Below are positions 1-11,892 of a stretch of 64,000 nt of DNA, in pieces. The DNA comes from Parelaphostrongylus tenuis. Its lineage: Eukaryota; Nematoda; Chromadorea; Rhabditida; Metastrongylidae. The position numbers were made by a program, and so were the translations under genes. Where the stretch lies: the NCBI GenBank assembly GCA_019055375.1, contig JAHQIW010004405.1:36850-100849 (forward strand), read 5' to 3'. The number at the start of each line of letters is the position of its first letter. Position 1 is the stretch's first letter. A model generated the notes under the pieces. It was not told where the DNA came from and ran no database searches. It was given only the letters and a program-made list of their open reading frames with translations.

Positions 1-204
1 TCACATTTCACATTCACTGATGGTGAACTCTTTTTAATGAGAAGGAAAACCCAAATTTTGCCGGGAAATTACTACATTGCCATCGCAGCGCGTGGTGCTC
101 GCCACAAGATTGCTCCGCTTGCCGCGTGGGAAATCAGCGGACCTAAGGATGATGTTTCTATTGAACAGCAGCAAGATATAATCTTAGCACATGGAGCATG
201 TTGA
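1..204 (+). CDS. 3' terminal exon of an unidentified protein (partial)
   Basis: The plus strand is open in frame 1 from the first base of the window to a TGA at 202-204, giving 67 codons with protein-like composition (for example ILPGNYYIAIAARGARHK near the middle and ending AHGAC). The 5' part lies outside the window. An AATAAA at 340-345 is a plausible poly(A) signal 136 bases past the stop. I do not recognise the family; no membrane segment or catalytic motif is evident in this tail. The frame has no indel, unlike most exons in the window. It lies tail-to-tail with the minus strand SCVP copy at 530-1344. Confidence 0.5.
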   Translation, partial: SHFTFTDGELFLMRRKTQILPGNYYIAIAARGARHKIAPLAAWEISGPKDDVSIEQQQDIILAHGAC

Positions 205-339
205 GTCTTTAATCATTTATCATTACTATCTTATCAAGAATCTCAAACGGAGCCAATTCATGATGCTATCTGTGCGGGTTTCATGGTTGGGTGTCGGCGT
301 AATGGCAATGACATTACAAGATTTTATGTATACGTATGC

Positions 340-345
340 AATAAA
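340..345 (+). terminator. Candidate poly(A) signal AATAAA
   Basis: AATAAA lies 136 bases downstream of the stop at 202-204 and could end that transcript. In an AT-rich genome a lone hexamer is weak evidence. Confidence 0.3.
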
Positions 346-529
346 CACTTGAGAAAATTTCTAAAAGCAATTATTCACAAGCTAGTCTTTCATAACATGC
401 CATCTGCATTCTTTTTTCAAACACGAAATGATTTCTGTAAGATCACTGAAGAAAATTTAGCGATTCTAAGTGCCCTTAACTCATTTCTTGCCTCTACCAT
501 AGAGTTAATTTTGAAAGTCGATAACTTAC

Positions 530-1344
530 CCATGAGATCTGCCGCTTTTTTAGCAGCGACAACCTTGCATTCCAAAGGATCGTAATTTATCTGAACAGTA
601 AGTTGATTCAAAATCGCCGAGACTATAGCATCAGGAGCCTGAGCTACGACCTTGCTGCTCGAGAAACATCAATTACCTGGAGAACGGACTTCTTCGTCAG
701 CTGCCGTGGCTTATATAGTAGTGTTTGTCTTCAAAGTTATCTAAAGCTTTAGACAGAAATCTCCTCTTGTTTTGTATATCTAACAAAACAAGTGGAAAAT
801 TCCTTGTAAATTAAAACTCACTTTGCTACTCTTAATGAGATCGAAGATCAAGTCAAATTTCAAGTGTTGTGCCTACTGTTTGCATTACAAGACGCGATAC
901 AAATGAGTGAACGGCCTCTCGAGTAGCTGCACTTCCAGGAATCTGGTCAGGGACATTTTGTGTGGTAGAGTAGACCATTGCGCCTGGCAACGTAAAGCCA
1001 GTCACAGTGAAATGCGTAGTCTTTGCTGTAACGACTAATAGGTTCTGTTGCTAGAAATAGAAGAAAATTATTCATCAGGATGTTTTTTGTACTAGCTTTA
1101 TTCCGCCAGTTACTATTCAAAATTTTCTTCTCTATTGCTCAAAGTGAGAACGGCTCATGAGTAGTGATGAAGTGTTCGTCATATTTTCTCTAACTACGAT
1201 TTCAAACATATTTGAAATTACAAATCAGCTTGTTACCCTAAGAATTACTTATCTCTTACCTTGACCTTGTGGCATCACTCCACACCCCATCACTTCCGCA
1301 ATTGTGGTCAGGAGTGAAATCAAAAGGGTCGGAAGACTTGGCAT
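530..1344 (-). pseudogene. SCVP family copy A, exons 1-3 only
   Basis: Exon 1 (1260-1344) starts MPSLPTLLISLL and carries a signal peptide followed by GCGVMPQGQ; it ends in phase 1 before GTAAGA. Exon 2 (877-1025) continues in phase and reads HFTVTGFTLPGAMVYS up to REAVHSFVSRLVMQT, bounded by ACAG and GTAGGC. Exon 3 (530-676) holds the LEQQGR and LTVQINYDPLECK motifs but has indels after VIDV and after GR. The motifs match the SCVP (secreted clade V protein) family as I remember it. Exons 4 and 5, present in the three other loci, are missing downstream; matching exons on the opposite strand occur at 4975-5286. It is best read as a 5' half gene, intact through exon 2. A secreted product is expected from the signal peptide; function unknown. 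Confidence 0.7.
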
Positions 1345-1411
1345 GTTTACGAGGCTATTAATTTATAGATTGTGAAGGGTATTTGAAATAATATGGACTA
1401 GAATGAAAGTA

Positions 1412-1420
1412 CATATATAA
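1412..1420 (-). promoter_or_regulatory. TATA-like element upstream of SCVP copy A
   Basis: A TTATATATG-type stretch on the minus strand lies about 70 bases before the ATG at 1344, a reasonable core promoter distance. It is one AT-rich motif and unproven. Confidence 0.3.
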
Positions 1421-2785
1421 GATCTTCCATTCAAAAGTCAACAATGGATTTGCACTGAACGTATAAAGTCGGTAGAGTTGGTGAGGCAGGTACTTCGAAA
1501 CTCCTTGGCATCTAGAGGAGTCTTGAAGGTTATCAAACAGTTTAATCTGTTGCGAAACTTTTTGGAGCGACTTTTTTGGAAGACATTTCTATCCGAAATC
1601 ACATGGGATTGACTGATGTATGGATAACTATGTCAACTATAGAATGATACTAGAAAAAGAAGTTGAGCGCTCAACAGTACTTTTTTGAATGCGGCGATTT
1701 CCTAGGCAACACAGTCTGAATAGGGTCCCGCCTCCCAATTCACCAATTCAGTTTGTGCGGCACGAAATCCTGACCTAAAAATAAAGTCACAGTCGATAAT
1801 TGTGAGAAAATGTTTTAGAGAATTTATCGATAGACTTATCCCAAGAAAACTTTTGGTGCAAAGTACTCCAAGTTAGAGAGTTTAAGAAAGCGGAAACTGC
1901 ATTCATAGCTTCATATTCTCGCTAATATTTTCCTTTCAGATCGTCATGAGAGGTGCTTAGTTGTCTCTGAGGTTCATTGACGTTGAAAATAATGACTTTT
2001 CACATTTGAAGGATCCAGAAACATGCGTGGAATATGATGGACCTAGGAGCCCTGATAAAATGGATGAGGAAAAAGTTTGCCTTGTCAAATTTGATCATGA
2101 AAAGAATACCACATTGGCTGCCAATTTGCCGCAGGAACAATAATACATTTGATTGGTGCACTAAAGAAGGGATTTACATGGAGCTATCAACGTCCCGAAT
2201 TTCTCACCGTTGTGTAGACAAAATTTTTCATTGTACACTTTGCATGATGGCTCTCATTCTGTTCTCCCAACACTTACAAGCTCTCTCTAATTTATGCATT
2301 TCTGCAGATTATTTTGAAAATTTGTCTTGGATTTCCGAAATGTCGCTTACTCATTATAGGTGGTTAATTTGATTCATTGAGTATGTGAGGTTCTTGAGCT
2401 AATCCAAATTTTGCTCCGCAGCAACACCTTGAAGCAGATATTAACAGGATTTCACAACATGCAGGAACTGCACAGAACTGCATTCAGTATATTTAACATT
2501 TCCGCTTGTGATTAAAGGAGAACTCATCTTACTGTTCACAATGTTTCTGTACAGCTTACAATATCCGACGGATCAAGAACAGCTTTTTCTTGACGGCTAC
2601 ACCATATTCGAATTAGAAATTTCCGCAAAATCTTTTTCTCTAATCGTTCCCCATTCAATAGTGATCGACACTTCAGATGAAACTTCATCCTTTCACACGA
2701 AGCATAATATATTCTGCTTTGTTGTTTCGCTAATGATAAACCAAATCAGTATCAGCATTTTGGATTTTTCGGCAGTATTATAATT
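1421..2785. other. No gene recognised
   Basis: Only short chance frames are present. The frames at 1961-2143 and 2034-2372 overlap each other and show no recognisable motif or paired splice sites. Confidence 0.4.
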
Positions 2786-2789
2786 TTTT

Positions 2790-3500
2790 GAATGTCGATC
2801 GATGTTGAATAAGCATTTTCTTGCTGAAGCAGTTCCGCGTTGTGGGTGTTTCGTGTTATAACACTTCCTTGTCGATTCAATAGATTGCTGAGCGATGAGC
2901 AAACTCGTCGCAGCATTCTCGTTACGATTTTGTACGATACTGTACTAAGTCACTGAATTCAGCCAATAAAGAAGAGATCTCACAATTAGCAAGCTATCAA
3001 CTGAGTGTCGTTCTAGCCCTGCGAGCCTTTCCTAAAGCTTCTCACTGATGTTTAACTGAAAAAAAAGCGTGAAACAGCGCAGATTATTGCCTTATTATTA
3101 TGATAATGAGAGCCACCCTAGCTCACTGAGATGCTTAACATTTTTCTCAAGTAGTTTTGCTCAGATGGAACACAAAATTTATTCAGGAAACTCACAATGA
3201 AAATATTACTCCTAAATTTATAAAAGACTAAAAAATCACGCTTGTTGGCAATAGAAAAGCGTTGAAATGGCTGACGCTTTGGAGGTCTAAAAAAGTCACC
3301 CGCTTGCTAACATTTCGCTATTGGCAGAGCCTGATATGTTCAACTTTCGATCTATTCAATGCTAAATTGGAATTTCGAAGTTTCTGTAACAAATTTTATA
3401 TATATGTTCCACAAAAAATTATTTCAACACTTCACAGTCACTTGTGTGATAGCAAAGAAAGTTTAGTGGAGAGTGTTGCTTCCGTTAACGTAGCTAAGAA
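2790..3500 (+). repeat. Interspersed repeat R1, copy 1
   Basis: This segment carries the block AAGCAGTTCCGCGTTG, then a GCTGAGCGA...GCAGCATTCTC...TACTGTACT core, then a distal part containing GCAGAGCCTGATA. The same blocks in the same order and orientation recur at 18160-18830, 38660-39330, 39335-39790 and 45780-46250. No coding capacity was seen, so it is a non-autonomous or strongly decayed element. Confidence 0.6.
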
Positions 3501-4974
3501 CAACTTTCATTAGTTGCCTCTGTATCAAACATTCATGTTGGAATATCATTTATCTTTGAATGTGGCCGTTTTGAGGTCGATCAATTGGTCCTTGTGCGTA
3601 TCATAGGAATAGAGCAACTTCTGTTATTCAATTAAGAATTGCTTCCTTGCTTTGAAAAAGGCCCATATTAAACGTCTGACTCTAATATAAAAGATTTCTC
3701 TACTCGTTCATTTTTGCTTTCGTGCTTTCAGCGAATTGCACGGGTGATAAAAGCCACAGGGGGCTCTAGTCAGAGATTCAAGCTTTTCGAATGGTTACAA
3801 ACACTCCTATGAAAAGCTTCTCTCCACCAAATGAAATGAGTTTTCCTATGTCGTCATCTAACATATAGATACCTAAATATTCTTTAGACAGCGGATCATC
3901 AGTGAAAAATAGCTGAAATGGTTCAGGAAAGCGAGATACCTATAGTGATAGAACTATGAATAGCGCAATCAGATGTATGCAGTTCCTCATAATCAATTTT
4001 TTTCATGTTATTTTTACGCTTATTTTCGATGACGTGAAGTGTTGTGCCTCTCAGTAAGTCAAATGTGAATACGACCAAGTACCATCTGTGATAGCCGAAA
4101 TACCTTATACTAGTACCGCATTGGTAGTCATCAATGAAGCAGTTACGATTACTTTTGGTAAGTTGTAGAGTGGGCTAACAGTAGCGCTTCTTGAAACGTA
4201 CTTTGTATGATGTATCTGGTGGAGATCGGTGTCACATGAATTGAACAGATGAAAATGGCGAAAAGAAATAGCTGAAAGAAAAATGTATTAATTCCAACTT
4301 TTTTGCCTTATCAAAAGTATGTTAGACAAAGTAACTTTGGTCATGTGGTGAAGAAAGAATATAAAGAGACATTACAAATTAGAATAATAGAAAGGGTGCA
4401 AAAATCTGATCTCTTATATAAGAAGATCTTCAAGTTTGCCATGTTACTACTCCCTCAGAACCTCTAATCGTCAAGATCTATGACATTATGAGGAAGTGGC
4501 AGCAGTCAAGCATGTGCGTGCCTACCTCAGTTTAGTCTACTTTTTCTTCTCCGTACCGGATTATAGAAATCTCAGTTTAATATTACGGCCCCATTTATAT
4601 TTGTTCTGTGAATTCCTTCGCCCTACCACTTCATTTTATCGGTCTCGTAACTTTCAAAATGCGCGGATCCCAGCACTTCTATCATTGAATCTGTTTTTCG
4701 AGCTTGAAGGTCTCTGAATACTCATTGAGCACGTCTCGTTGCAATCTCGAGGATAGTCTGGCTGAAATTCCATAGGACAATCATTAATAACTGGCGGAGA
4801 GTGTTAAGAAAGTAAGAATGAGCCCTGCGTAGCGCGACAGCGAGCATCACAACCGCTGGATCACGGTCCCTCGTTTGTGAAGCATAGGAGATGTTTACTA
4901 TATTTTTCCCGTCTTCTTTAATGAAAACAAATGCTTGAAAAGAGTTATTTGCAGTCATGAGGACAATAATTGAA
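3501..4974. other. No gene recognised
   Basis: Open frames at 4496-4717 (+) and 4722-4958 (-) are short. The minus frame has fairly protein-like composition (ISYASQTRDRDPAVVMLAVA) but I do not recognise it. A TATATAAG stretch occurs near 4415. Confidence 0.3.
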
Positions 4975-5286
4975 CTTTCACATTACATCGATGTCGGCAC
5001 ACAGTGTCACCGGAGCATGTGCCGAAATGAAATAACTGGAAGAACTTATAGAGCCCAAAAATATCGCTGCAATGCCCGCCAATCACACGATATCTTCAGG
5101 ACTATCACGGTTGAGATCCTTTTTTTTTTGTTAAACAGGCGCATTTTCCAAAAAACCTACATATCACGAACGTCATCATGGCAAATGGTCGAAAGAGATG
5201 TGGCACAAGGCAGAGAACAATATTTTGAACTTGAACACTGGTTCACTTGGATCAGGCTCCCGTCGACATCTGCGACTGTTAACTAA
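4975..5286 (+). pseudogene. SCVP family copy H, exons 4-5 only
   Basis: On the plus strand, about 4975-5110 contains VTGACAEM followed after a stop by NIAAMPANHTISSGLS, the end of the family's exon 4 (compare AISANYTTLSGTLT in copy F). About 5163-5286 reads TNVIMAN-WSKEMWH and, after frame changes, ends SATVN and TAA: the family's last exon (IMANWSxxMWQ...SATV). At least one in-frame stop and several indels are present. No exons 1-3 are found upstream on this strand. This is the only SCVP material on the plus strand and complements the missing half of copy A. Confidence 0.6.
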
Positions 5287-7383
5287 AAACGAATTCCACT
5301 GCAGTGTCAGGAATGAATTAAGCATCTAAATAGTTTATGGCTCTTTCCCGTTATCCGGAAACAAGTAAAGAAAACGACCCCTTCCGCTAAAACAAGGAAA
5401 TTCTCTACGACTGCTAGTCATCCATGGAAAGCTTAAGACTCGAGAGACTACCACGCGTGCCCTTTTCTTGAAAAGGCTTTTTTATAGCACTGTAGCATTT
5501 AAAATAAAATTTCGTTTCACACCCACCACCTGCTTTAATCACTATTGCTTATAATTTGCTGAAAGCAAGAAAAGCACATGAAAGTGTAAATAAAACTTTG
5601 TAATATCACAGTCATACGTTTTATCAGTAGTAATTTTCAAGCGAGAGTAAATCTAAATTCAATAACAATAATCGCGCCGCACATGTGAGTCAGGCCAGTG
5701 CGATAGATGGAATGCGCATCGATCCACGACCACGCCCACACATTAGTCGACAAGCAAATGCGCCCGATAGGTAAAAATTGATCTTATTTTCAGCGCTACA
5801 CTGCAGTGAAACAAGCTCTTCGGAAATTAAGCGTATCGTCGAAACTTATGATACGAAATGGTAACGTGTAATTCAAGAAAAGAGCTCTGTCCTACGAGAA
5901 ATATACGTATGTAAAACAGAGAGGTTTTTATTTGCTATAACGCTATATAAAAGTTTTCCCAAGAAATGAACACGTACAGCAGTCTTCCAAGATTTAGACC
6001 TGCGAGTGATTACTGATGAAATTATTAGGGATAACTTAATCACAACTGGATGAATTTTAAAGGCAACACTCGTGTGAAAATTTATTGCCCAGCTTTCAGG
6101 CAAAAGACTCGGTTCAACTAAAGTTCTCTGGTACCAAAAAAAGAGCTGCTTCGTTTCTTATAGAAATCACTTATGCTTTAAATGTTTACGTAGACGCCAA
6201 GCTGCGTTGAAAATTCTACCTCAATCTATCTATTCAAATTTCTGGAACTCTCACAATTGTAAGAGCGAAAGTGTCTTACTTGGGAGATAAGACAATTTAG
6301 TTCTGAGTGGACCTCGTCCATACTGAGAACCCCAGTTAGAACGGCTACGTGGACTCTAAATCGAAGGCGGTGATTGATCTCATATTACCGCTACTAAAGG
6401 TGATTATAATAAGCGTTTCAGTTATTCTTTACCTAGTGAAAACATTTATGATTACTTCACTACTGCTTCACAAAATTTCACTGAACACACACATTGTGAC
6501 CAGGGCAATTACTCGCATTTTGCGACTGTGCGTGTAATGATAATTTCAAGTTTTTGTTCGCTGTCAAGTCCCTCTTTAGCGAGTTTAATTAATTTGGATG
6601 CATGACTGCTGTCATTATTGCAAGTGCTTCTATTTCTTCTGTTATGATAGAAAAGCAAAAAAATGTGATGTCACAAGAAAATTCAGATTTTATGTCCTCC
6701 GCACTCCACGAGAAAGCGTTCATCTTCACTCTTGACAGAGTGCATTCTTATTGGAATATTGTTCGTCAAGCCGGTCGTTATAAAATTACAGCGACCTATT
6801 TTTCTTTTCTGCTACTGAGAAGCAACGCTGCTGGAGCGATTATCAACTGGCATTAGTGCATAAATAAACTATAACAAAAACCAGTGCGAAGCATCAACTA
6901 AATCATTTATTTATTGAACTAGTTAGTGCCATTACTAACCATTGCAATCATTTGCTGTGCAAATAGTCATCCTTCCGAAAACAGTGGTGTTGGCAGATCA
7001 CTTCTGAGGTGTTCGTAGTCTTGATGTTCTTCTCCTGTACATAGTGCTCTAGAGTACTCAAGATATGGTAATCTGATAGGACATTATCAAAAATATACGA
7101 TGAATGTGACGTCGTGATCCAGTCCGTCATCTAGAATGTGGGGGTTCATTTTTGCAATGTACCAAATCTATTGTTATTCTGAAGAAGGCGACACTGAGTT
7201 GCACATCACTCTACATCAATGGGTATATTCAAAAAATTATTAATCTTTCAAAGGACCCGATCCCGAGAATTAACGGCATCACAAAAAAAACCACAGTCAT
7301 CAAATCAGAAGACCTAATCTCACTGAACCTCATTATCAAGAATGGCGATTATGTCATAATTATGTAAAACTGCTGAGTGGCAT
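5287..7383. other. No gene recognised
   Basis: Short, overlapping frames on both strands with no family motif. I see no repeat shared with the rest of the window. Confidence 0.35.
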
Positions 7384-7690
7384 TTAAAAGTTTCAAACTT
7401 AGTCGGGAGTTGAACCCGAACCTCACTCATACCGAGGCGGTAGTGCCACCACTACACCATCGAATCCACCGCTTGCTACCACTCTACTTCTAAGGTTGAT
7501 GCCGATATGTGCTTACTTGACCAAATCTGTTGAAGATTGGTGCTGACAATTACGATGGGATAAATCCATGAAAGAGTGATAGCAAAGCGGTAGTATCGGC
7601 GGTGTAGTGGTAGTACACGAAGCCGGTATGGATGACACGCAGGTTCAACATCCGCCTGGTATCAAAAGTAGAGCATATCGCTCGACGTTC
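7384..7690. repeat. Fold-back element with a tRNA-like sequence in each arm
   Basis: The left arm (about 7384-7490), read on the minus strand, resembles the right arm (about 7575-7690) read on the plus strand, so the whole is a large imperfect hairpin. Each arm carries a tRNA-like promoter: on the minus strand GTGTAGTGGTGGCACTACCG (box A type) with GGTTCGGGTTCAACTCCCG (box B type) at 7402-7470, and on the plus strand GTGTAGTGGTAGTACACGA with AGGTTCAACATCC at 7598-7655. Neither is a clean functional tRNA. Confidence 0.65.
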
Positions 7691-7964
7691 TTAGCTTTAC
7701 AATAAATGCATCATAATTTGTCACAAATAGTGACACAGAAATTCGTATAGAATATCTCACAAAGTGTTCTTCGCTGAACGCACAAAGTTGGTCTTTCTTT
7801 TCAAAACGATGCCTAACATCTCCGCGATTTTGCCTTCCTCAAAGTCACTAGACTACTTGTATGGGAGAAGCCGCCTCCGTGTCGTCGCACACTATGAATA
7901 TAATTTTTAATTTCGTCTTATTTTCTATCTGATTATCTTCCAAATGGTTTATCACCTCATTGTA

Positions 7965-8400
7965 GCTGGGAGATGTTTCTGGATATCGGACTGCGAGAGG
8001 ATCAACCTCTCACAAGATCCACCCAAGCTTAGAACGAGTCCCACGTCTACACCTGAAAAACCTAGCCAAGAGTAAATTGTACCAGCAATGACCAACGTCT
8101 TGGTCGCTACTACTCGTAAAGTGGTAATCTCCCTCTGATCCACAAGGACCGGCGACTGCCTGATGTGGCGACGATCCTAGGGAGGCCCTGGCTACGCTGA
8201 CCTCGGAACTATAGGAAGAAAAAAACCGGCTCATCTAGCAGTCAGCCATCTAATTATGAATTGACTAATCGTAGTCTGTGGCTACACCGGTGACCTCTCC
8301 TACATCCACTATATACTATATACATATGCGTTGTAAGCAGCTCGAAAGAAAGTGAACCATGACATTAGCCATTGACTTTGGGAGAATAGACACCAACTTT
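7965..8400 (+). repeat. Interspersed repeat, segments X and Y
   Basis: Segment X (about 7965-8110) is similar, in the same orientation, to 29850-30120 (shared frame: ACTGCGA, then AAAAACC, then AATGAC and TTGGTAGCTGCT-like sequence). Segment Y (about 8120-8400) matches 28590-28860 in reverse complement (GACTGCCTGATGTGG, then TAGCCATTGACTTTGGG). Non-coding; the minus strand frames at 7952-8234 are shadows. Confidence 0.6.
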
Positions 8401-8451
8401 CTGCAATGATATAGAAAAGCACATGATGTCATAACTATAAATCCGATAATA

Positions 8452-8660
8452 TTGTGTAATATGCAGAACTTTGAACCTCGATCAGGAGTTAAAACCGTGT
8501 CTTACCCTTTCCTTGTATCGCAAGAAAAAAGAGATAGTGGGGAAAACCGCGGTAGGCGATGGTCAGCACTCGGCTCCGGAAGGCGTGAGACACGGTTTCA
8601 TCTCTCCATTCTCTCCATTTGGGGTCCAAAGTTTTGCATACATTCGGTATTGTCAGATAA
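8452..8660. repeat. Fold-back element Z with tRNA-like core
   Basis: The left end (ATATGCAGAACTTTGAACCTC) and the inverted right end (TATGCAAAACTTTGGACC) form terminal inverted repeats of about 50 bases. Between them GCGGTAGGCGATGGTCAGCA and GACACGGTTTCATCTC look like decayed pol III box A and box B. Copies: 28345-28560 and the right end at 20931-21045. It directly follows segment Y, and the same Y-Z pair occurs inverted at 28330-28860. Confidence 0.6.
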
Positions 8661-8705
8661 ATAGTCGTAACATCATACCACTGCTTAAGGAAGCACTTAA
8701 GTAGA

Positions 8706-9590
8706 GAATTTCCGGTACTGTTCTGTTATGACTACGCCGCTTGAGGCCTTCGACATAAACGTATTTTTTGCTTTTGCAAAACGTTTTTGTAGTGTATCAA
8801 TAGCTCTAATCAAGTGAATTTCAGTGGCATGTTTAATTTCTCAATTAGCTTATTTTTGAAGCAGCACTATCCAAAATAAGATTTTGTTTCTCATTCGAAA
8901 ATTTCTCACTGGATAAAAGTGGTACTGTTCTATTACGGCGGCGCCACTTGAGGCCCTCGGTGAAAGCGTATTCTTTGCTGTAATCTGACGAATATATGAT
9001 TGCCTGATAGCATAAATCAAGCCGAATTTTAAAGGTATATCTCAATTCTCATATTGCCTGTTTTCAACGCCGTAACAGTCAAAATAAGATTTTATTTTAC
9101 ATTTAATGATTTTCCGCCTGATGAAAGTTTTTATAACAAAATTTTGACAATTAGATAGAGCTAAACCTTTCTGATTAAGAAAATGTATTTGCTCTTTGGT
9201 ATTACAGCTGTACACACACCCTAGTAGACTAGGCGTACTCACTGAGAGTGAAATCCGATATTCTTTTGCTCGCTACAAAGACAGAAGAAGTCCTTTTCAA
9301 AAGCCAAATACATTGTTATAATCGGAAAGATTTTCTCTATCGAACAATTAAAGGTTCATTACAACAAAACATTTGTCCACTGAGAATTTTCGAATGAGGA
9401 ACAAAATATTATTTTGACTGGAACTTCGCAAAAAATCAGCTATTTGGGAAATGAAAACATGCCAATGAAATTCACTTGATTTGAGCTATCAATAAACTAC
9501 AAAGGCGTTTACGCAAAAGGAAAAAAACGTTTTCACTGAAGGATTCAAATGGCATCGCCGTAATAGAACAGCACCGAATTTTTTTCACCT
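8706..9590. repeat. Large inverted repeat, MITE-like
   Basis: The segment 8706-8910 (GGTACTGTTCTGTTATGACT, then ACGTATTTTTTGC and AATCAAGTGAATTTCA) reappears inverted at about 9405-9585, and a second direct copy of its start lies at 8915-9110 (GGTACTGTTCTATTACGGCG). A related sequence occurs at 19500-19780. No transposase is encoded, so it fits a non-autonomous DNA transposon or foldback element. Confidence 0.55.
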
Positions 9591-10684
9591 AAAAATGGGC
9601 AGCTTCTGAAGTAACCACTGGAAACAGTTCATGAGTGATTGAAATTATGACAGCAGATAGCAATACCTTCTAATCGAAACTAATTTGAAATTACACTTAT
9701 ATTCAAAGTAATCTAATAGAATGTTCTAAGCCTTTCTAAAGGATTGGTATATGGCAACTTTAGTGGTAGACGTATGTTTCGGCATTCTCGCAAGCCTCAT
9801 CAGTAGCACGTGTGCTTCGGTTCACCCTTATAACTAATCGTAGCTGCGCCGAACATGTATCACTTCACGTCAAGCGAAATGATCATTTGATGTTGTGGTC
9901 TACAGTGACTTTCAGTCAAAGATCACGATCGGTGAACCGAAAACCATGTGGTACTGATAAGGCTCACGAGAAAACCGAACCTACGTTTGCCACTAAAGAT
10001 GCACTACATCAGACATCTTAAGAGGTTTTTACTCGGCGTGGATTCCTTTAGAGGATTATTTAGTCTGAAGAGATCGACGGAACCGGGGAGAGTGCTACTG
10101 ATGAGCCCCAATAGAACAAAATAGTCGCCCATATAGCACTAGATCTATCTTTCTAAAACAAGTCGTATTCTCCTAAGAGGCTTGAAACGTTCTGTTAAAC
10201 TACGACAGCAGACCTCAGATATCTTGAAGTGATTCACCAAATCCTGAAGTTCATCATATGTAGCTCAATTTTCCTGTGCATTTTGAATAATACGGATCCT
10301 TGAGTTTTCCTTTCTCGACAGCCTTTAGAGCAAATTGTTCTCTGAGAAGCTTTGATCTTACCTCGAAGCAATCGACAAATCCTCCCTGAAAGTAATATTA
10401 CTGAGAATTCACTCCGCATAGACTAGATTTTTTCGTAAACTAAACTACTAGATTCGAGTTTTTTCGGCTATCTTCAAGATATTGATACCATAGGTCGTCT
10501 TAAAAATATGTGTCTCGAAATAAGTACTAAATCTGATAATAAGTTCGAATATTCTAAATTCTGAAGAAAAATTTTAAGGCAACAACAGGTGGGAACATGT
10601 AAAAGAGACAATTAGAAAGTCTCCTTCTATAATGTCTAAAAAAATCCTTCTATTTTTATCGCTTTTGTATCAGTGCTATGAAGC
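9591..10684. other. No gene recognised
   Basis: Only short frames with no motif. Nothing is shared with other parts of the window as far as I can see. Confidence 0.35.
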
Positions 10685-10985
10685 TGAAGCTATCTATTCA
10701 TGATCGTGGAGTGATATGCAAGCTTTGCATCTCGTGGGCAAAAGTTGAACTCAAGTCCCGTGCTTTCTGGGAACGCGTGCTGGCCACTGGCAATGCGGCC
10801 CCTGTTTGATATCACTCTTTGTGAGATGCAGGATACTCTCCGTTTGTGTTCTTTCATTAGTAATAGAGACTGGAGCAGCCGAGGTGATAAATCTTTGACA
10901 AGAAGAGTTATATGGAAAAATTCGGATCTTAAAGCAGAAGTTGAACCCGCGTCTAAGCTTTTGCTCAAGTGAATGTTGACTATTC
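10685..10985 (-). repeat. tRNA-like repeat fragments
   Basis: On the minus strand about 10730-10800 reads GCATTGCCAGTGGCCAGCAC (box A type) followed by GGGACTTGAGTTCAACTTTT (box B type). A second GAAGTTGAACCCGCGTCT block follows at about 10940. These resemble the tRNA-like cores of the neighbouring fold-back elements. A full cloverleaf cannot be drawn. Confidence 0.4.
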
Positions 10986-11289
10986 CACTACCACGCTCCT
11001 ACACGTAAAGCGTCAACATGTGATAATCACATAGACTCTGTTCCTCTGTGTTGGAAATTTACTCATTGAGCAGCTGGAAAATGCTCAATCCACCAATTCA
11101 GTTGTAAAGAACTGAACCATCTCATAATGATTTTTCAGTAACTCATGAAACCCCCCTATATTTTCCATTTTTTATCTCCTTCGTCTCTTATTTTTCACTT
11201 TCTATATCCTTTCTCAAAAAGTGATAATGAGTGAACAGTACAGAGCTAAAGACGGACTATAACTAGTTAGTTATTCTGCACTTTTAACC

Positions 11290-11386
11290 TCTATTCATCT
11301 AGCGCTGCATGGCGTTCTGAGCTGAGCGCGACGAGCAGTCCTCAATGAAGGTTGCTGGGTCGATCCCTCACCACAGCACTTCACTT
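11290..11386 (+). repeat. tRNA-like sequence (SINE head or tRNA pseudogene)
   Basis: The stretch has GCATGGCGTTCTGAGCTGAG as a possible box A and GGTTGCTGGGTCGATCCC as a possible box B about 50 bases later, the spacing of a pol III tRNA promoter. Stems are poor, so a working tRNA is unlikely. Confidence 0.35.
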
Positions 11387-11858
11387 AACTTTTTTGGTGT
11401 TATTTTTTTTGCCAATCAGTATCGAAGGTTCTTTTAATACGTAATTGTTACAACAAAAAACGCTCAGTTGTTAATATTTCACTACCTTTTGATTTGATAC
11501 AAAACGTAGATCTATGAACAAGGCATATCCAACTGTTGTTCGCTCTCTGACAATGGCTCTAAATGACAATGTGGTAGTTTCTAATGTAATTAAGTTCAGA
11601 TTGAGAATTCATGCAGATGGTTCCGTTGATTGTTTGGAGAGGTATGATCTGGATGAAATACAAGAAACTGCCTTAAGGGCATATTGAACTGAAAGCAACT
11701 AAGCAGATCCCATAGGTATTTATTCAATCGACAAGCCAGGTTGGCCGATGTGAATGATTCACGTTTTACATCTTTGAACTTTCACATGAATGTAGTATTT
11801 CTGTCCTTTTAGTATTGAATTTTGAAGTTGAAGAAAAAATAAACAGACAGATGCATAG

Positions 11859-11864
11859 TTTATT
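11859..11864 (-). terminator. Candidate poly(A) signal for SCVP locus B/C
   Basis: AATAAA on the minus strand lies 29 bases after the TAG stop at 11893-11895, a normal position for a nematode 3' end. Confidence 0.45.
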
Positions 11865-11892
11865 CCAAGCACTTCACATAGGAGTTCGCATT

